Source: Sphingobium indicum BiD32 (GTDB lineage: Bacteria; Pseudomonadota; Alphaproteobacteria; Sphingomonadales; Sphingomonadaceae). From it: DNA of 64,000 bases. The notes beneath the pieces were generated by a model. The model was not told the origin of the DNA. It worked only from the letters and a program-made list of their open reading frames with translations, and did not search any database. The stretch covers positions 18,008-82,007 of the forward strand of contig NZ_CAVK010000124.1 in NCBI RefSeq assembly GCF_000382885.1, read 5' to 3'. A program made the translations under genes and the position numbers. Below, piece after piece: positions 37,301 through 43,300 of this stretch (positions are counted from its first letter, which is position 1; every line of letters starts with the position of its first letter).

Positions 37301-40300
37301 ACGCGGCACGGTCGTCAATAGCGAGATCATCCAGCGGCTTGGCTATTATGGCCGGGTCACCAGCGGCATCCATATGACGACGCTGGACCCACATGATTTC
37401 GTCCAGGCTTCGCTGGATATTCCGGTCAATACCCTGCTGAACATTGCCAAGGCATATAGCAGTTTCAAATCGCTGGCGCTGGCCGTGCGTTCTGTCGCCA
37501 CTGCTGTCGGTGCCGTCAGTTCGGCCGTGGGTTCTGGTGGCCTTACGCTGGTGGCGACAGGGGCTATCCTGGGCGGCGTCGGCAAGGGCATGGTCGAGGC
37601 GGCCGGTGCCGCCAAGATGGCGTTCCGTATTCAGAAATTTCAGGATCTGGCGCAGACACTGGGCGTCCAACTTGATCCGGTGAAGTTCGGCGATTTCCTC
37701 GATCCCGACGTCAAGCTGTGGTCGAACGTCAGTTTCAGCGACAATTATTATCAGGATGCGGCCTCGCAGACCTTCACGACGGCCACGCCCAACGGGCGCG
37801 ATATCGGCCCGACTGATATCTCGCGATATCTGGGCGGTGTGGTCCCCGGCGTGTCCGGATTCAATCTGGACGATTTCGCCGGGTTGGGGGCAGGTGGCCC
37901 GCACAGCCGTGTCTGGCAATGGTATGCCGGCACGATCGACACCAACATGACCAAATTCCAGGGGCTGGATATCTATCGGCGTATCACCGACGATGGCATT
38001 CGACCCAAGGTGTTCGGCCTGCCTTCGCTCGATCAATGGAATATGGAGCCCTGGTATTTTGTCGATCCGGGCAAGGTGACAAGCCCCAGCATGTCGGTGC
38101 GGATCGGTGCGGCAAGCCAGATGGTCACCGGCAACACGACGTCCACGACCCATTTCAATATTACAGACGGCGTCGGCACCGGCTGGTTCTATTCCGTCGC
38201 GGGCGGTGGTGCGGATTTCCGGCCGATCATCAGCGGTGGCGAGGTTGACGTGACCACCGACAATAGCGAGGCACCCAATCCTGGCGGGGCCGCCGTACAG
38301 AGCATCTACAACGGTAATTTCGAGCAGGGCACACGCGAATCGCTCAACGTCCATCTGGAGCGCATCGCGACCGGCGAACTGGCTGACGATGCCGGGCGCT
38401 TCCCGATTTCCTACGAAATTCCTGGCTTCGCATTCCATGGCGGGCAGGGGTTCAAGCTTGATCTGCTCGGCCTGCCTGACGCGGATGCCATCGGCAAAAT
38501 AGATGTTGCCGCCCTGTTCATGGTTAACACCAATCCCCAAGCCCTGATCAAGAAGGTGCTAGTCAAGATCTGGGAGGATTTCTTCGACAGTCAGGTCAGC
38601 CTGGCCAACCAGATCACGATCGGCAACTTCAAGCTGCCGACGCTGAGCTTTGTGGAGGCGAAGCTGGCCGCAAAGGTCATCGGCTGGGCCGGCTTCGATG
38701 CCGGTAAAAAAATCGACATGGTCAACAAATATTTCAAGGCGACCAACAAGGTGTTTACGGCCGCCGGAATGGCGACTGAGGCGCTCAATGACGGGCTGAA
38801 CACGCTGGTCGAAAGTACCGGCGTCACCATGTCATTGGGAGCCGACACGCAGGATGAGGCCGGTCTGAACCGCTTGAAGGCCTATGTCTCAAACGCGATC
38901 GAAAATGGCTTCGACAAGCTGTTCCCCAATCAGGACAATTATTCGCTGATCATGGGGGCGAGCGCTGCCCTGACCAAGATCATCGATTCCTTCCTGCCCG
39001 ATGGCGACATCTGGGAAGCCATCAAGATGGAGACGCGAAGGATATTGCCGGGACTGGATTCGATCACCCACAATTTCGTCTATGTGCCGAAGGATCAGCC
39101 CTATCTGACCTTCAAGGTGTACAAGCCCTATATGTTGCAACCCGGCGCGAAAATTCGCGTGCGTTTTGAAGGTGCCGGACTGCCAACAGTCGATGCACTG
39201 GTCGCCAATCAGGAGGCGGGTGCGCGGCAGGTCGATCTGGGCACCGGGATGTTCACGTCCAGCGAATTTTCGGTCATCGTTCCCGATGAGTATAAGGGCC
39301 GCTCGGCGACGATCACGATCACCCATGAAAATATGGCACCGACTGCGGAGGACAAGCAGGATCTGGAGGACGCGGCATTCATCGACGTAATTACCAACGC
39401 CGCCAAGGATCTGGGTACTGCGGTCAGCCAGATATATCTGCTCGACGACCTCCGCTTCACGACAGTCGCGGCGATGAATGGCGTCATGCCCGGCTCGCCG
39501 CAGGTTGCGGCCGAAGGCGTCGCAATCACACCCGCCGCTCCGGCCGTCACGCTGGAACAGCTTGCCAGTCTGGTCGATGATGCGCGGCTCGCCTGGATGG
39601 CTGCGGGGATCAGCGACAGCGACGCACAGAAATTGGCAGATCTGGAATTCGCTATAACCGACCATCAGGATGCGGCGCTGGCCGTTCATTCAGGCAATGT
39701 CATCACGATTGATGCGGATGGTGCCGGACGTGGCTGGTTCGTCGATATCACGCCAAACGGGGCGAGCGAGTTCCTGACGTCGGGCGGCCGGCTGATCGCC
39801 ATCGACGGCAGCGCGGCGGCGGGGCGGTACGACCTGTTGACCGTGCTGATCCACGAAATGGGCCATGAACTTGGCCTGTCGGAATTGCCGACCACGACTG
39901 TGGGCAGGGTGATGAATGAAGCGCTGGGCCTGGGCGAGCGGCGCTTGCCCGGCCTGACCGATCTGCCGGTAGTGCCGGTCGCAGCGCCTGTGGCAGGGGC
40001 GGTTCGCACTGTCACGCTGACTGGGACAGGCAGTCCGGCGTCCGCTCTGGCCGCCGTGGCGCCGTTTGCCTTGGCCGTGCCGGGAACGGCAGCGACCGCC
40101 CCGTTCCAAAATGGTGATTTCGGCGCGGCGACGGGCTGGTCGCCAGTCGGGGGTGGCGTGGTTTCCGGCGGCCTGGGCGTGCTTGCCGAGGACAGCCGTT
40201 TCCTGTCCTCGCTCAACCAGAAATTCGTCCTGCCCAATGGCGCGACGGAGATTAGTTTCCAGATTCGTTCCGCAGCTTTGGGCGCGAACAGCGCGCTGCC

Positions 40301-43300
40301 GCCCGATGCATTTGAAGTGGCGTTGCTCGATCCGGTTACCGGCCAGTCGCTGCTGGGCGAACTGGACGGGCTGGACCTGTCCGACGCCCTGCTCAACCTG
40401 CAAGCCGATGGATCGCTCTACCTTGCCCCCGGCGTGACCGTGACTGGCGATCCGTTGACCGGCACCGCGACAGTAACCGTCTCGCTTGCTGGGATTGACC
40501 GCAGCAATGGCGCGTTGCTCTCCTTCGATCTCATTGCGATGGGCGATCTCGACAGCCGTGTGACCATCGACAATATCATGTTCGAGGCCGTAGCGAACAA
40601 CGCGCCGGTGGCTACCAATGACAGCGGCAGCGGGGACGAAGATCAGGACATCGTCATCGATCTGCTGGCCAATGACAATGATGCCGATGGCGATCTGTTG
40701 AGTGTCGCGATCCTGAGCGGCCCGGCAAATGGTACGCTCATCCCGCCGACCGTGACGGGTGGCGCATGGACCTATCGCCCGGATGCGAATTTCGCGGGAG
40801 CGGACAGCTTTACCTACAGCATCACCGACGGCCTCAGCGCGCCGGTGTCGGCCAGCGTCGCTATCACCGTGAATGCCGTCAACGACCTGCCGGCACTTGC
40901 TGTCGTGCAGGATCGCAGCGCGGTGCAGGGCAGCTTCGTCACGCTCAGTCTACTGGGCAGTGACGTAGAGGATATTGCATCCGATCTGACCTACGAACTC
41001 GTCTCCGGCCCCGCCGGTGCCAGCGTCAACGCTTCGGGCCTGCTAAGCTGGACAGCTGGCCTGCCTGGTATCGAGAATTTCACCGTCCGCGTTACCGACC
41101 GCGACGGCGGAACGGCCGAACGCAGCTTTGCGATCACTGTCGTGGTGCCGGGAAATGCCGCGCCTGCCTTTGCCGCGCTGCCGGACCGTGACGTCAATGC
41201 GGGATCGCTGTTCACGCTTCAGCTGGCTGCAAGCGATGACGATGATACCGCAGGAGAGCTGACCTATACGCTGATCTCAGGGCCGGGCGGCGCGACGCTC
41301 TCGCCCACTGGCGAGCTGCGCTGGATAGCGACAGGAAGCGGCTCCAGCCAGGTGACGGTGCGCGTCACCGATCCCGATGGTGCGTTCGACCAGCGGAGTT
41401 TCGCCCTGAACGTCGTGCCGGTCGTCGGCAACACTGCGCCGACGCTGCCCGTTCTTGACGATATTGCAATTGAAAGCGGCAAGCTGCTCATCCTGCCGAT
41501 CACGGCCAGCGACAATGAAGATGTCGCCGAAGCCCTGACCTATTCGCTGGTGAGTGGCCCTGAGGGTGCTGCCATTTCGGCCAGCGGCCTGTTCAGCTGG
41601 CAGGCGGGCGATCCCGGTCCCCAGAGCGTGACCGTGCGCGTCACCGATACCGGCGGATTGATTGCCGAACGCAGCTTTGCGATCATCGTGTCCAACCCGG
41701 CACCTGCGTTCGCTGCGATACCCGATCGTTCGGTACAGACAGGCGGCGATGTCGCGATCACGCTTTCTGCCAGCGACAGCAACCATGCCGTAGCGCAGTT
41801 GGTCTATTCGCTGGTCAGCGGTCCGGCTGGGGCAAATGTGACGAGCGATGGCCAGTTCAGCTGGACGGCCGCCGGTCTAGGCAATCAGCCGGTGGTCGTT
41901 CGCGTAACCGACCCGCTGGGAGCCTTCGCAGAAACCAGTTTCAATATCGAGGTGACGAACGTCGCGCCGGTATTCGTTGCGATACCCGATCGTTCGGTAC
42001 AGACAGGCGGCAATGTCGCGATCACGCTTTCTGCCAGCGACAGCAACCATGCCGCAGCGCAATTGGTCTATTCGCTGGTCAACGGTCCGGCGGGGGCAAA
42101 TGTGACGAGCGATGGCCAGTTCAGCTGGACGGCCGCCGGTCTAGGCAATCAGCCGGTGGTCGTTCGCGTAACCGATCCGCTGGGGGCCTTCGCAGAAACC
42201 AGCTTCAATATCGAGGTGACGAACATCGCGCCGGTGTTGGCGGCGGTTGGCCCGATCAGGGTGAATGAAGGCAGCGCGCTTTCGTTGCAGCTTGTGGCAA
42301 GCGACGGTGACGATGCGGTTGGCGATCTGATATTCTCGCTGGTCTCCGGGCCTGCTGGGGCTACGCTGACGGACAGCGGGGTGCTGAACTGGTTGCCTGC
42401 CGATGGCGGCGCGGATGCAGTCTTTACCGTCCGCGTGACGGATCCCCATGGTGCCCAGGCTGAGCAAAGCTTCAATGTCGCGGTGACCGATGTTGCACCA
42501 ATCCTCAGCGTATCGGGCCTGAGCACGGTGCTGACCGGCAAGACCTATACCATCGCGCTGGGATCGAGCGATCCAGGTGACGATAGCCCGATCGAATGGG
42601 TCATCGACTGGGGTGACGGCACGGCGTCAACTTCGGTGGCAGGCGGTGCCAGTGCGGCGAGCCATATATATGCGGATGATGGCAATTTCCTGGTCAGCGC
42701 GCGCTTGCGCAATGACGATGGCAGCTTCTCGGCATCGCCCATCAGCCTTGTCGTCAACGATCCGCCGCTGTTACGGTTGACACTCGCGGGCTTTGTCGAT
42801 GGCGGACTTGTCGTGCGCGTTTCCGAACCGCTTGATGCTCTGGCGGGCAGCCAGGCAGTGCAACTCACCGACAGCAGTGGCAATGCGATTGCTCTCACAC
42901 TCGGCTTTGCGACAGATGGGCTGGGCTTCACGCTCACGCGCGCCGATGGCAGGTCGCTGCAATATGGCAGCTATGACCTGATCATCGCCGACGGCGCATT
43001 CATCAGCGCCGATGGCTCGGTACTGGACGGCAATAATGATGGCCTGATCGGCGGTGCCTATCAAACCAGCCTGACCTTCAGCCAGTCCATGGCGGGCAGC
43101 GCGCGCCTGCCCGACTTCATGCGCGGGCCGGGCGAGCATGTCGATGTCCCGCTCGCCGATGATGCCGGGTTGAAAGTCAGCTTCGCCAGCCAGGGCGGCG
43201 TCAAGACCATGATGTTTACAGTGATGTACGATCCCGCACTGCTGCGCGTCGATGGCGTGTTGCCGGGGGCCGATCTGCCTGCGGGGGCGAGCCTTGGCTT

